A DNA stretch of 64,000 bases from Arthrobacter sp. H-02-3 (GCF_003097355.1 NZ_PYUI01000015.1:50939-114938); one strand, 5' to 3'; shown: positions 33,366 through 42,926, counted from the first letter of the stretch. The notes: generated by a model not told the origin, from the letters alone. A program made the numbers and translations.

Positions 33366-34277
33366 CTAGGGCGCGCCGCCGCGCGAAATCAACTCTTTGG
33401 CCAGGCGGCGGTAGGCGTCTGCACCGACGTGGTTGCCCGCGTAGGTGGTGATGGGTTCGGCCGCCACCGTGGCGTCGGCAAACTTGATGGAGCGCTTGAT
33501 GACGGTTTCGAAAACCTTGTCGCCGAAGGCCTCGACGAGGCGGGCGATCACCTCGCGTCCGTGCAGGGTCCGGGCGTCGTACATCGTGGCGAGGACGCCA
33601 TCCACCTGCAGTCGCGGGTTGAGCCGGTCCTGGACTTTGTCGATGGTTTCCACGAGCAGCGCGACGGCGCGCAGGGCAAAAAATTCGCAGATCAGCGGAA
33701 TGATGACGCCGTGGGCGGCGGTGAGCGCGTTGACGGTCAGGAGCCCGAGCGAGGGCTGGCAGTCGATCAGGACGACGTCGTAGTCGTCCTCCACCTTCTT
33801 CAGTGCACGGTCCAGGACCTGCTCGCGGGCGACCTCGTTGACCAGCTGCACTTCGGCGGCGGAGAGGTCGATGTTGGCCGGCAGCAGATCCACGTTCTCC
33901 ACACCGGTCTTCTGGATGGCGTCGCGGATGTCCACCTTGCGGTCCATCAGCACGTTGTAGACGGTGAGGTCGAGCTCGTGCGGGTTGGTGCCCAGGCCTG
34001 CGGACAGGGCACCCTGCGGATCGAAGTCCACCAGGAGCACGCGGCGGCCGTATTCGGCCAGGGCGGCGGCGAGGTTGATGGTGGACGTGGTTTTACCCAC
34101 TCCGCCCTTCTGGTTCACCATGGCGATAACCCGCGCAGGGCCGTGGGAGGACAGCGGCGCGGGCTCCGGAAAGTCGCGTTGGGGGCGCCCGGTGGGGCCC
34201 ATGACGGCGTCTTCCAGATCGAGTTCGGTGCCTTCCAGAGTTGCTGAACCCTGTTCGCTGCTCACGTATCTATCCAC
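33366..34277 (-). CDS. ParA/Soj-like ATPase upstream of scpAB
   Basis: A 303-residue ParA ATPase with Walker A VNQKGGVGKTTSTINLA (P-loop at residues 57-64), VDFDPQGALSAGLG and VVLIDCQPSLGLLTVNAL. It is Rv1708-like, distinct from the main chromosomal ParAB pair, and has no ParB neighbour. A 45-residue acidic tail precedes the P-loop. The start is taken as GTG 34277; GTG 34265 (VSSEQGS) is an alternative. Probably works with ScpAB in chromosome organisation, inferred from invariant neighbourhood. Confidence 0.92.
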   Translation of the reverse strand: MDRYVSSEQGSATLEGTELDLEDAVMGPTGRPQRDFPEPAPLSSHGPARVIAMVNQKGGVGKTTSTINLAAALAEYGRRVLLVDFDPQGALSAGLGTNPHELDLTVYNVLMDRKVDIRDAIQKTGVENVDLLPANIDLSAAEVQLVNEVAREQVLDRALKKVEDDYDVVLIDCQPSLGLLTVNALTAAHGVIIPLICEFFALRAVALLVETIDKVQDRLNPRLQVDGVLATMYDARTLHGREVIARLVEAFGDKVFETVIKRSIKFADATVAAEPITTYAGNHVGADAYRRLAKELISRGGAP

Positions 34278-34588
34278 ACTTTCGATGACGGTGATTGTCG
34301 TGCTCGGTATTGCTCGCCAAGCTCCCGGACTAGGCTCCGGAGCCGAGCGTGTTTCCTCCCAAGGTTACAGCGCCCGACACGGTATTCGGCGGACCTTGAC
34401 AACCGCCGTCATCTGAGCCTTGACCTTCCGGTAGAAGTCGAAGGTTACTGCCGGAAATGGAATGGCAGCGTCGAGCGGGACGCCGGGCCGCCGTGGCGGG
34501 ACCCCCGGTCCGCAGCGGTAAAGAAACTGCCCGGACGCTGGTGGGCGTCCGGGCAGTATTCCGTGATTGGCGGGTCAGGCGTACCCGG
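34278..34588. other. Intergenic region between dctA-type gene and parA
   Basis: Holds the terminator listed at 34526 and, nearer parA, the word AAGGTTAC twice (about 34360 and 34440), possibly part of the parA promoter region. A CTCCGGAGCC-type palindrome lies near 34335. No coding frame is convincing. Confidence 0.45.
34526..34557 (-). terminator. Terminator of the C4-dicarboxylate transporter gene
   Basis: A 13-bp perfect stem ACTGCCCGGACGC (34526-34538) with its inverse at 34545-34557 and a TGGTGG loop. On the minus strand it is followed by TTCTTTACC. Confidence 0.85.
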
Positions 34589-35947
34589 CTACGCGTAGGC
34601 CGGGGCGGTCGGGACCGGCTCGGCCTGCGGCTCCGGGGCCGGGCCGTGGCCGGCGATCATGGTCTCTTCGTCGAACGGCTCGGCACCGGCAAGCACGCGG
34701 TCCACCCGGCCGCCGTCGATCTCCTTGACCCAGGTGCCGATCAGCACGGTGGCCACGGCGTTGCCGGTGAAGTTGGTCAGTGCCCGGGCCTCGGACATGA
34801 ATCGGTCGATGCCCACGATCATGCCCACGCCGCCCAGCAGCTGCGGGGCATGTGCCTGCAGTCCGGCGGCCAGGGTGGCGAGACCGGCACCGGTGACACC
34901 GGCGGCGCCCTTCGAGGCGATGATCATGAAGATCAGCAGCGAAATCTGGGCGCCCAGGTCCAGGGGCGTGCCCATGGCGTTGGCGACGAAGAGCGATGCC
35001 ATGGTCAGGTAGATGGCCGTGCCGTCCAGGTTGAAGGAGTAGCCGGTGGGAACCGTCACGCCCACGACCGGCTTGGACACACCGAGGTGTTCCATCTTCG
35101 CGATCAGGCGGGGCAGCGCAGCTTCCGAGGATGAGGTGGAGAAGATCAGCAGGTACTCACGGGCCAGGTACTTCATGAGCCGGAAGATGTTGACGCCTGC
35201 GACCACCTTGAGCAGGCCACCGAGGATCACCACGATGAACAGTGCGCAGGTGATGTAGAAGGCGGCCATGAGCGTGAACATGCTGAAGATGGCCTGCACG
35301 CCGGTGGCACCGACGACGGAGGCGATCGCACCGAAGGCGCCGACCGGGGCCAGCCACATGATCATGATGAGGATGCGGAACACCAGGGCCTGTCCGTAGC
35401 CGACGGCTTTGAGGATCGGGGCTCCCTGCGGGCCCATCTTCTGCAGGGCGAAGCCCACCAGGATCGCGGCGAGGAGGGTCGGCAGGACGGGGATGTCGCC
35501 CGGGATGATGCCTAGCAGGAAGTCGACGGTGCTGTCGACGGCCGCCTTCTTGTTCGGATCGTAGGGGGCGAGGTTGAGGCCCGCGCCCGGATGGATCAGG
35601 TTGCCGACGACCAGGCCGATGGCCAGGGCGAAGGTGGACATCACCATGAAGTAGATGAGGGCCAAGCCGCCGACCTTGCCGACGGTGGCGGCCTTGGCGA
35701 TCGAGCCGATGCCCAGGACGATGGTGCAGAAGATCACCGGGCCGATCATCATCTTGATGAGTTTGATGAAACCGTCACCCAGCGGCTTGAGGGATTTGGC
35801 GGCCTCGGGGAACAGCAGCCCGACGAGGGCACCTGCGATCACGGCGACGATGACTGCAATGTACAGGTAGTGGGACTTATCGAGCCCCTTGCGCTTCTTG
35901 GCCGGCGTTGCCGCCGGTGCTACTGACTCTCCTCGTTGAGAGGCCAT
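34589..35947 (-). CDS. dctA: C4-dicarboxylate:cation symporter (DctA/DAACS family)
   Basis: A 452-residue symporter for succinate, fumarate and malate (family also carries glutamate). Eight hydrophobic helices and two re-entrant loops are expected. The signatures FSTSSSEAALPRLI (first hairpin loop), VPTGYSFNLDGTAIYLTMA and FMIIASKGAAGVTGAGL are all present. The ATG at 35947 (MASQRGES) is preceded by AAGGAG; longer frames upstream have no ribosome site. It is divergent from a CitA/DcuS-type sensor kinase, which most likely controls it. The C-terminus is Pro/Ala-rich. It ends at a strong terminator. Confidence 0.92.
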   Translation of the reverse strand: MASQRGESVAPAATPAKKRKGLDKSHYLYIAVIVAVIAGALVGLLFPEAAKSLKPLGDGFIKLIKMMIGPVIFCTIVLGIGSIAKAATVGKVGGLALIYFMVMSTFALAIGLVVGNLIHPGAGLNLAPYDPNKKAAVDSTVDFLLGIIPGDIPVLPTLLAAILVGFALQKMGPQGAPILKAVGYGQALVFRILIMIMWLAPVGAFGAIASVVGATGVQAIFSMFTLMAAFYITCALFIVVILGGLLKVVAGVNIFRLMKYLAREYLLIFSTSSSEAALPRLIAKMEHLGVSKPVVGVTVPTGYSFNLDGTAIYLTMASLFVANAMGTPLDLGAQISLLIFMIIASKGAAGVTGAGLATLAAGLQAHAPQLLGGVGMIVGIDRFMSEARALTNFTGNAVATVLIGTWVKEIDGGRVDRVLAGAEPFDEETMIAGHGPAPEPQAEPVPTAPAYA

Positions 35948-36035
35948 GGTGTTCTCCTTGGATAGGCTGGACTTTCGCGCGGTCCCGGCTGTGGTCCTCG
36001 CGGCCGTTCGTGTGTGTAACCCATCATTGATGACG

Positions 36036-36053
36036 GGGTGACGCACATCACCC
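36036..36053. promoter_or_regulatory. CRP/GlxR-like palindrome upstream of the sensor kinase
   Basis: GGGTGA-CGCACA-TCACCC is a perfect inverted repeat with the GTGA-N6-TCAC core recognised by CRP-family regulators (TGTGA-N6-TCACA). It lies in the 136-bp divergent gap between dctA and the sensor kinase, 31 bp before the kinase ATG. A second palindrome CATCATTGATG (36022-36032) adjoins it and could be the response-regulator site. Confidence 0.5.
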
Positions 36054-36083
36054 TTGCGTTCATATTGGTCATGGAAGGTGTTG

Positions 36084-37781
36084 ATGATCCACCGCTGGAG
36101 CATCGCGCGGAGGCTGTTTGTGGCCCAACTGCTGTTCATCGTGGCGCTGACGGCGATCGTGGGAACGGCCACCTTCGTCGACGCCCGCGATCATGCCTAC
36201 GACGAGGCCGGACGCCGGATGGAAGGCATTGCCACCGCGGTGGCGGACGCTCCCTTCGTCGTGCAGGCGGCGAGCGCCGCCGACCCGTCCGCCCTACTCC
36301 AGCCGTATGCCTTGAAGGTCATGAACGATGCCGACGCGGATTTCATCACGATCATGGCGCCGGACCGGACCCGGTGGACGCATCCCCGGGACGAGGAACT
36401 GGGCAAGCCCTATATCGGGTCGATCGATGAGGCCCTCAGCGGACGGGTGTTCACGGAGGTCGTGGCCGGCACCCTCGGCCCGTCGGTGCGCACCATCGCC
36501 CCGGTCAAGGATGCCGACGGCAAGGTCCGGGCGCTCGTGGCCGCGGGCGTGACCGTCCGGACGGTGGATGTGGCGGTCTCCAGCAGGCTGCCGGCGCTGC
36601 TGGCCATTGCCCTGGCGCTGCTGGTGGTCGGTTCTGTGGCGTCGTGGCTCCTGGGGCGGTACCTGCGCCGGGTGACCCGCGGCTGGGGTCCCGAGGAATT
36701 GGGCCAGCTCTTCGCCTACTACGAATCGGTGCTGCATTCGGTGCGTGAGGGCGTGATCCTGATCGATCCCAAGGGCAAAGTGGTGATGTACAACGACCAG
36801 GCCGCCGAGCTGCTGGGGCTGCCTAAGCAGTCTTCCGACGGCCATCCCGCTGCCGGCACCGCAGGACGCGGGCGCCAGACGGCGCCGTCCCTCTCGGATA
36901 TGCCGCTTGCACCCAGCCTCAAGGAACTCTTCGAATCAGGACGGACCGCCCTCGATGAGATCCACCTGACCGGATCCCGGGTCCTGGTGGTAAACCAGGG
37001 GCCGGCGGTTGGCCCTGCATCGGCCGCGGGCCGCCAGCGGAGAGCGGCTGCCGGCGCCCCCGTCCACGGCGCCCACGTCTACGGGACGGTGGCAACCATC
37101 CGGGACCGGACCGAAATTGAATCCCTCGGCAGCGAACTGGAAACGATGCGTACGCTCTCAGACGCCCTGCGCGCCCAGACCCACGAGCACGCCAACCGGC
37201 TCCACACGATCGTCTCCCTGATGGAACTGGGGCGGGCCCCCGAGGCACTCGACTTCGCCACGAAGGACCTGGAACTGAGCCAGCGCCTGACCGATGACCT
37301 GGTGGGTTCCATCGAGGAACCGGTACTCGGCGCCCTGATCATGGGCAAGGCGGCCGAAGCGCACGAACGCGGCGTCGAACTGACCCTCAACACCAGCGGA
37401 TCCACGGCCGTGACAGGGCTCGCCGTGCAGGACCTCGTGGCTATCCTGGGGAACCTGCTGGACAACGCGATCGACGCCGCGGCCGAGGCACCGCCTCCCA
37501 GGCTCGTGGAGCTGTCCGTCGTGACCACCGGGGCCGCCCTCGAGATCACGGTGGAGGACAGCGGACCGGGAATTGACCCCGCGGCCGTGGACGACGTCTT
37601 CCGGCACGGCTTCAGCACAAAGACGCCGGGACCCTTCGGGCGGGGCCTGGGCCTGGCCCTGGTCCGCCAGGCCGTGCATCGACTGGGCGGTACCATGACA
37701 ATCACCAGCCCCGCCGGAGCTCTATTCCGCGTCACGCTGCCGGTTACAACACCGCCGGTCACAACAGAGGAACAGCCATGA
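36084..37781 (+). CDS. CitA/DcuS-family sensor histidine kinase
   Basis: A 565-residue two-component sensor for di- or tricarboxylates. Two transmembrane helices (about 7-30 and 170-192) bracket an extracytoplasmic sensor domain. A cytoplasmic PAS domain (about 215-330, with a low-complexity Ala/Pro/Gly insert) precedes the DcuS-type phospho-acceptor THEHANRLHTI, with His367. The ATPase N-box ILGNLLDNAIDAA and GPGIDPAAVDDVFRHGFSTK are present. ATG 36084 is preferred for its GGAAGG ribosome site and because the first helix then begins properly. Its stop overlaps the response-regulator start (ATGA). Confidence 0.92.
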   Translation: MIHRWSIARRLFVAQLLFIVALTAIVGTATFVDARDHAYDEAGRRMEGIATAVADAPFVVQAASAADPSALLQPYALKVMNDADADFITIMAPDRTRWTHPRDEELGKPYIGSIDEALSGRVFTEVVAGTLGPSVRTIAPVKDADGKVRALVAAGVTVRTVDVAVSSRLPALLAIALALLVVGSVASWLLGRYLRRVTRGWGPEELGQLFAYYESVLHSVREGVILIDPKGKVVMYNDQAAELLGLPKQSSDGHPAAGTAGRGRQTAPSLSDMPLAPSLKELFESGRTALDEIHLTGSRVLVVNQGPAVGPASAAGRQRRAAAGAPVHGAHVYGTVATIRDRTEIESLGSELETMRTLSDALRAQTHEHANRLHTIVSLMELGRAPEALDFATKDLELSQRLTDDLVGSIEEPVLGALIMGKAAEAHERGVELTLNTSGSTAVTGLAVQDLVAILGNLLDNAIDAAAEAPPPRLVELSVVTTGAALEITVEDSGPGIDPAAVDDVFRHGFSTKTPGPFGRGLGLALVRQAVHRLGGTMTITSPAGALFRVTLPVTTPPVTTEEQP

Positions 37782-38509
37782 GCGACATCCGGGTGCTCGT
37801 CGTCGAAGACGAGCCCATCGCCGCCGCGGCGCACGCCGCCTACATCGAGCGGCTTGACGGTTTCACCTTGGCCGGCACCGCGCCCGACGGGCAGTCCGCC
37901 CTGCGCCTGCTCACGGACTTTGCGGCGGCGGGCAACCCGGTGGAGCTGGTGCTGCTGGACATGAACCTCCCGGACCTGCACGGGCTGGACATCGCACGCC
38001 GCATGCGGGCGGCCGGACTCTTCGCGGACATCATCGCCATCACCGCCGTGCGGGAATTGAACATCGTCCGCAGCGCGGTGGCCACGGGCGTGGTCCAGTA
38101 CCTGATCAAGCCCTTCACCTACGCCACGTTCGCGGACAAACTCGCCAGCTACCGGCTGTTCCGGGAACAGCTCGCCGGCCCCCGGACGGGAAAGCCCGGG
38201 GCCGGCGCCTCCCAAAGTGATGTGGACCAGGCATTTGCGAGCCTGCGGGCCCCTTCCGAAGTGTCGCTGCCCAAGGGCTTGTCCGTCTCCACGCTGGAAT
38301 CCGTCAAGGACTTCATCGAGCGGCAGTCCGGGGCGGTGTCAGCCAGCGAGGTCATGGCGGCACTCGGCATGTCCAGAGTCACCGCGCGGCGCTACCTCGA
38401 GTACCTTGCCGACGCCGGCACAGTTTCCCGCGCCGCACGCTACGGCACTCCCGGCCGCCCGGAGAACGAATACCGCTGGAACCGTCCGCCGGCAGCGGCG
38501 CGGCCATAA
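37778..38509 (+). CDS. CitB/DcuR-family response regulator
   Basis: A 243-residue regulator. The receiver domain (about 1-125) has acidic pocket EDE near residue 10, phospho-acceptor Asp61 in LVLLDMNLPDLHG, and the Lys of VQYLIKPFTYATF. A C-terminal helix-turn-helix (about 175-230, SASEVMAALGMSRVTARRYLEYLADAGTVSRAARYGTPGRPENEYRW) is typical of the CitB family. Translationally coupled to the kinase. Its likely target is the divergent dicarboxylate transporter gene. Confidence 0.93.
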   Translation: MSDIRVLVVEDEPIAAAAHAAYIERLDGFTLAGTAPDGQSALRLLTDFAAAGNPVELVLLDMNLPDLHGLDIARRMRAAGLFADIIAITAVRELNIVRSAVATGVVQYLIKPFTYATFADKLASYRLFREQLAGPRTGKPGAGASQSDVDQAFASLRAPSEVSLPKGLSVSTLESVKDFIERQSGAVSASEVMAALGMSRVTARRYLEYLADAGTVSRAARYGTPGRPENEYRWNRPPAAARP

Positions 38510-38577
38510 CCAGCACTGCCCCGCGGCCGCTCCCCCACCGGGCATCACGCAGCGCAGAGTTTCGGGATGACTATTTC

Positions 38578-38607
38578 GGCACGACGGCGGATTCCCGCCG
38601 TCGTGCC
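38578..38607. terminator. Hairpin between response regulator and prpE, nested in a longer inverted repeat
   Basis: A 13-bp perfect stem GGCACGACGGCGG (38578-38590) / inverse copy (38595-38607) with an ATTC loop lies between convergent genes. Outside it an 11-bp inverted pair GCATCACGCAG (38542-38552) and CTGCGTGATGC (38644-38654) encloses the whole. No T-run is seen, so it may act with Rho or as a roadblock. Confidence 0.65.
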
Positions 38608-38665
38608 TTACGAAGGGCCTGCGGAGGAGCCCAAAAGCCTGCCCTGCGTGATGCGGGCTCGCCCG

Positions 38666-40564
38666 TCAGTCGGCAGCGGCGGGGCGCAGAGTTCCCAGCA
38701 GCCGATCAATCACGCCGGCGTCCTCGATCGTGGACGGCACCACGTACTCGTCGCCGTCGGCGATCTGGCGCATGGTCTTGCGCAGGATCTTTCCCGAGCG
38801 GGTCTTGGGCAGGGCCTCCACCACGGTGACGTGCTTGAAGTCGGCCACGGCGCCGATGTCCCGCCGGACCAGGGCGATGAGGTCCTTGACCAGGATCTCT
38901 TCCGGGATGTCCACCCCGGATTTGAGCACCACGTAGCCGCTGGGCCGCTGGCCCTTGAGCGGGTCGGCGAGGCCGATCACGGCGCATTCCGCGACGGCGG
39001 GGTGCTGGCCGATCACCTGTTCCATGGCGCCGGTGGAGAGCCGGTGTCCGGCGACGTTGATGATGTCATCGGTGCGGCCCATGACAAAGAGATAGCCGTC
39101 TTCGTCCCGGTAGCCGGAGTCGCCCGTGGCGTAGTAGCCCTCGAATGCCTGGAGGTAGGAGGAAATGTAGCGTTCGTCGTTGCGCCAGAGCGTAGTCAGG
39201 GTGCCCGGCGGGAGCGGCAACTCCAGGACGATGTTTCCTTCCGTGCCGGCCTCGACGTCCTCGCCCCCGCCGTCGACGACGTTGAGCCTGAAGCCGGGCA
39301 TCGGGACGCTGGGCGATCCTGCCTTGATCGGCAGCCCGCCCAGGCCGCGCGGGTTGGCACAGATGGCCCAGCCCGTCTCGGTCTGCCACCAATGGTCCAC
39401 CACGGGGACGCCGAGGACCCGGGAGGCCCAGTGGAAGGTGTCGGTGTCCAGCCTCTCGCCGGCGGCGAAGAGCGTGCGCAGGCTGGAGATGTCGTAGTTC
39501 TTGAGCAGCTGCGCCTCGGGGTCGGCTTTCCGGATGGCCCGCAGAGCGGTGGGCGCGGTGAACAGCACGTTGACCTTGTGGTCCTGGATCACCCGCCAGA
39601 ATGCGCCGGCGTCGGGGGTCCCCACCGGTTTTCCCTCGTACAGCACCGTGGTGGCGCCGGCCAGGAGCGGCCCGTACACGATGTAGGAGTGCCCCACCAC
39701 CCAGCCGACGTCCGAGGCCGTCCACATGACGTCGCCGGGTGCGACGTCGTAGATGTTCGCCATGGTCCAGCTCAGGGCCACGGCATGGCCGCCGTTGTCC
39801 CGCACCACGCCCTTCGGCGCGCCCGTGGTGCCCGAGGTGTAGAGGATGTAGAGGGGATCAGACGCCTTCACATCGACAGGCGCGGCGGGCTCGGCGGAAG
39901 CCATCTCGGTGTCCCAGTCGAGCCACCCGGGGCGGTCGGTCACCGACGCTGCGAAGCCCTCCCTGGCCTTGACCAGCACCGGGGTGTCCGGGGCGCCGGC
40001 GATGCCGAGGGCCTCCGCGACGGCGGGCAGGTATTCAATCCGGCGCGTGGGTTCGATACCGCCCGACGCCGTCACCACGGCCGCGGGGGCGGCGTCCCGG
40101 ATGCGGGCGGCGAGCTCTTTCGGGGCAAAGCCGCCGAATACCACGGAGTGCACGGCGCCGAGCCGGGCCGTGGCCAGCATCGCGATGGCGGCCTCGGGGA
40201 TCATCGGCATGTAGATCACCACACGGTCGCCCTTGCCGACCCCGCTGCGGCGCAGGACACCGGCGAACCGGGCCACAAGCTCCGTCAGTTCGGCATAGCT
40301 GAAGCGTTTCTGCGTGCCGAGCATGGCGGAGTCGTAGATCAGGGCGTCCTGTGCGCCCCTGCCCTCCGCCACGTGCCGGTCGAGCGCGTTGTAGGACGTG
40401 TTCAGGACGCCATCCGGAAACCAGTCGTAGAGCGGCGCCCTGCTGGCATCGAGGGCCTGTTGGGGCCGGGTGGACCAGGAGATCCCCCGGGCAGCGTCCA
40501 GCCAGAACTCTGCGGGCTGTTCGAGGCTACGTTTGTAGGCGTCCCGGTAGCTCTTGGTGACCAT
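38666..40564 (-). CDS. prpE: Propionyl-CoA synthetase (PrpE-type acyl-CoA synthetase)
   Basis: A 632-residue AMP-forming ligase activating propionate, first step of the methylcitrate cycle. Motifs: ILYTSGTTGAPKGVVRDNGGH (P-loop), DHWWQTETGWAI, TGDSGYRDEDGYLFVMGRTDDIINVAGHRLSTGAMEQ typical of PrpE, and TRSGKILRKTMRQIADG with the Lys that protein acetylases modify. The ATG at 40564 (MVTKSYRD) is chosen for the AGG eight bases upstream; upstream in-frame ATGs lack spacing. Transcribed away from gntR-prpDBC with shared TGTATACA operators. Confidence 0.93.
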   Translation of the reverse strand: MVTKSYRDAYKRSLEQPAEFWLDAARGISWSTRPQQALDASRAPLYDWFPDGVLNTSYNALDRHVAEGRGAQDALIYDSAMLGTQKRFSYAELTELVARFAGVLRRSGVGKGDRVVIYMPMIPEAAIAMLATARLGAVHSVVFGGFAPKELAARIRDAAPAAVVTASGGIEPTRRIEYLPAVAEALGIAGAPDTPVLVKAREGFAASVTDRPGWLDWDTEMASAEPAAPVDVKASDPLYILYTSGTTGAPKGVVRDNGGHAVALSWTMANIYDVAPGDVMWTASDVGWVVGHSYIVYGPLLAGATTVLYEGKPVGTPDAGAFWRVIQDHKVNVLFTAPTALRAIRKADPEAQLLKNYDISSLRTLFAAGERLDTDTFHWASRVLGVPVVDHWWQTETGWAICANPRGLGGLPIKAGSPSVPMPGFRLNVVDGGGEDVEAGTEGNIVLELPLPPGTLTTLWRNDERYISSYLQAFEGYYATGDSGYRDEDGYLFVMGRTDDIINVAGHRLSTGAMEQVIGQHPAVAECAVIGLADPLKGQRPSGYVVLKSGVDIPEEILVKDLIALVRRDIGAVADFKHVTVVEALPKTRSGKILRKTMRQIADGDEYVVPSTIEDAGVIDRLLGTLRPAAAD

Positions 40565-40636
40565 GAGATACATCCTGTCCACGACGGTGTGATGCAGCCC
40601 ATAGTAAACCGTGGCGGACGGCCACCACAAGGCTTA

Positions 40637-40644
40637 TGTATACA
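40637..40644. promoter_or_regulatory. TGTATACA operator, copy 1 (prpE side)
   Basis: Perfect 8-bp palindrome TGTATACA in the prpE/gntR divergent gap. Its centre is 63 bp from an identical palindrome at 40700, very close to six helical turns. GntR-type regulators of the FadR group bind palindromes of this kind. Confidence 0.65.
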
Positions 40645-40699
40645 AGAACGACTGATTTCTGCGCTTTATCCGCCGACTACTGGGCAAAGTGCCCTTGCG

Positions 40700-40707
40700 T
40701 GTATACA
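40700..40707. promoter_or_regulatory. TGTATACA operator, copy 2 (gntR-prpDBC side)
   Basis: Identical palindrome, extended to GTGTATACAC, 47 bp before the gntR ATG. With copy 1 it probably forms the site through which the GntR protein at 40754 controls both transcripts. Confidence 0.65.
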
Positions 40708-40753
40708 CTGGTTTGTGGCCACCCCCAAAGGGCCCAGCAGCGAAGGAGGCAGG

Positions 40754-41395
40754 ATGCGAGCCAGCGATAGGGCTTACGCGGCATTGCGCGACGACATCAT
40801 CGAATGGCGCCTCCTGCCCGGCACAGTCCTCGCGGAGGTGGAACAGTCGGAGCGTCTGGGCATCTCGCGAACCCCGCTGCGCGAGGCCCTGAGCCGGCTC
40901 ACGGCCGAAGGGCTGACGACGACGGCGGGCGGCCGCGGCGTCGTCGTGACCGATATTTCGCTGGACGACATCGACGAACTGTTCGAATTGCGCGAAACCC
41001 TCGAAGGGAAGGCTGCCGCCCTGGCCGCCGAGCGCGGCGACCGGGCCACCTTCGACCAGCTCCGGCGCGAGCTGATCGAAGCCCCGGAACTGATCGGCGG
41101 CGAGGACCCGGCCCTGCATGAGTACTACGAGCTCGTCGGGCGGCTGGACGCGGCCATCGACGCCGCGATCTCCAACGCCTACCTCGTCCAGGCCATGCGC
41201 AGCCTCCGCGTCCACCTCGTGCGCGTCCGGCGTCTGGCCGCCGACGACGCCGCCCGGCTCACCGCCGCCGCTGCCGAGCACGCCGCGATCGCCGAGGCAA
41301 TCGCCGCCGGCAACCCGCGGCTGGCCGAGGCCGCCACCACGCTTCACCTGCACCGCAGCCTTTCCCACGTCAAAGCCACGCACACACCTCACTAG
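40754..41395 (+). CDS. GntR/FadR-family regulator of propionate catabolism
   Basis: A 213-residue regulator. The N-terminal winged helix ([61 protein letters not shown]) spans residues about 4-65. The helical FCD ligand domain follows ([45 protein letters not shown] with metal-binding His). The ATG has GAAGGAGG just ahead. It is the first gene of the prpDBC transcript, ten bases before prpD. The ligand is likely a methylcitrate-cycle intermediate, by analogy only. Confidence 0.9.
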   Translation: MRASDRAYAALRDDIIEWRLLPGTVLAEVEQSERLGISRTPLREALSRLTAEGLTTTAGGRGVVVTDISLDDIDELFELRETLEGKAAALAAERGDRATFDQLRRELIEAPELIGGEDPALHEYYELVGRLDAAIDAAISNAYLVQAMRSLRVHLVRVRRLAADDAARLTAAAAEHAAIAEAIAAGNPRLAEAATTLHLHRSLSHVKATHTPH

Positions 41396-41405
41396 AAGGA
41401 GCACC

Positions 41406-42926
41406 ATGGTCAAGGAACACCACGTCCGCGTTTACAAGAGCGAGGAAAACCTGCCCCGCGAGGACCAGCTTGCCTACAAGATCGCCAAGGTCGCCGCGGA
41501 TCCCGTGGACGTCACCGCTGACGTCACCGACATGGTGATCAACCGCGTCATCGACAACGCCTCGGTGGCGATCGCCTCGCTGAACCGTGCCCCCATCGTC
41601 GCGGCCCGGGCCCAGGCCCTCACCCACGGCCCGACCACCGGCGGCAAGGGATCGAAGGTCTTCGGCATCGAAGAGCGCGTAGCCCCGGAGTGGGCCGCCT
41701 GGGCCAACGGCGTCGCGGTCCGTGAGCTCGACTACCACGACACCTTCCTGGCCGCGGATTACTCCCACCCGGGCGATAACATTCCGCCGATCCTCGCCGT
41801 CGCCCAGCACGTCGGCTCCAGTGGACATGATTTGATCCGCGGAATCGCCACCGGCTACGAAATCCAGGTCAACCTGGTCAAGGCCATCTGCCTGCACAAG
41901 CACAAGATCGACCACGTGGCCCACCTCGGCCCCTCCGCGGCGGCCGGCATCGGCACCCTGCTGGGTCTCGACGTCGAGACCATCTTCCAGTCCGTCGGCC
42001 AGGCCCTGCACACCACCACCGCCACCCGGCAGTCCCGCAAGGGCGAAATCTCCACCTGGAAGGCGCACGCCCCCGCGTTCGCCGGCAAGATGGCCGTCGA
42101 ATCCGCGGACCGTGCCATGCGCGGCCAGACCTCCCCCGTGCCGATCTACGAGGGCGAAGACGGCGTGATCGCCTGGATGCTCGATGGCCCGGACGCCTCG
42201 TACATGGTGCCTCTGCCCGAGGCCGGCGAGGCCAAGCGCGCCATCCTGGACACCTACACCAAGGAGCACTCGGCCGAGTACCAGGCGCAGGCGTGGATCG
42301 ACCTGGCGCGCAAGCTGCACGGCGAGCACCCCGAGGTCACGGACCCGGCCAACGTCGACTCCGTGCTGATCAAGACCAGCCACCACACGCACTATGTGAT
42401 CGGCTCCGGCGCCAACGACCCGCAGAAGTACAGCCCCACGGCCAGCCGCGAAACCCTGGACCACTCCATCCCGTACATCTTCACCGTCGCCCTGCAGGAC
42501 GGCGCGTGGCACCACGTCGATTCCTATGCCCCGGAACGCGCCGCCCGCCCGGACACTGTGGAACTCTGGCACAAGGTCACCACGGTCGAGGACCCGGAAT
42601 GGACCCGCCGCTACCACTCCCTGGACATCGCCGAGAAGGCGTTCGGCGGCACCGTGGTCATCACGCTCAAGGACGGCACCGTCATCACGGAGTCGATCGC
42701 CGTCGCCGACGCCCACCCGCTGGGTGCCCGGCCCTTCGCGCGGGAGCAGTACGTCAACAAGTTCCGCACCCTCGCCGCCGGCCTCGTGGCCGACGAGGAG
42801 ATCGAGCGCTTCCTCGCCGCCGCCGCGCGGCTTCCGGAGCTCGCCGCCGGTGAGCTTGACCAGCTGAACATCCAGGCGGCCGACGGCGTGATCGACCTCG
42901 CCGCCGCCCCGAAGGGACTCTTCTAA
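41406..42926 (+). CDS. prpD: 2-methylcitrate dehydratase
   Basis: A 506-residue MmgE/PrpD-family enzyme that dehydrates 2-methylcitrate to 2-methylaconitate. Family blocks: [91 protein letters not shown], and the C-terminal [34 protein letters not shown] 41406 follows AGAAGGAG. The stop overlaps the prpB start (TAATG). No acnD/prpF pair is seen, so hydration of the product presumably uses aconitase elsewhere. Confidence 0.95.
   Translation: MVKEHHVRVYKSEENLPREDQLAYKIAKVAADPVDVTADVTDMVINRVIDNASVAIASLNRAPIVAARAQALTHGPTTGGKGSKVFGIEERVAPEWAAWANGVAVRELDYHDTFLAADYSHPGDNIPPILAVAQHVGSSGHDLIRGIATGYEIQVNLVKAICLHKHKIDHVAHLGPSAAAGIGTLLGLDVETIFQSVGQALHTTTATRQSRKGEISTWKAHAPAFAGKMAVESADRAMRGQTSPVPIYEGEDGVIAWMLDGPDASYMVPLPEAGEAKRAILDTYTKEHSAEYQAQAWIDLARKLHGEHPEVTDPANVDSVLIKTSHHTHYVIGSGANDPQKYSPTASRETLDHSIPYIFTVALQDGAWHHVDSYAPERAARPDTVELWHKVTTVEDPEWTRRYHSLDIAEKAFGGTVVITLKDGTVITESIAVADAHPLGARPFAREQYVNKFRTLAAGLVADEEIERFLAAAARLPELAAGELDQLNIQAADGVIDLAAAPKGLF

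Noticed and set aside
33366..34277. ParA gene as part of a plasmid or a replication origin region
   Set aside because: No parB, parS clusters or DnaA boxes were seen; the scpAB linkage is chromosomal.
38567..40750. Long plus-strand frame running through the prpE region into gntR
   Set aside because: Only its last part from 40754, with a good ribosome site, reads as a GntR protein. The rest is antisense to prpE.
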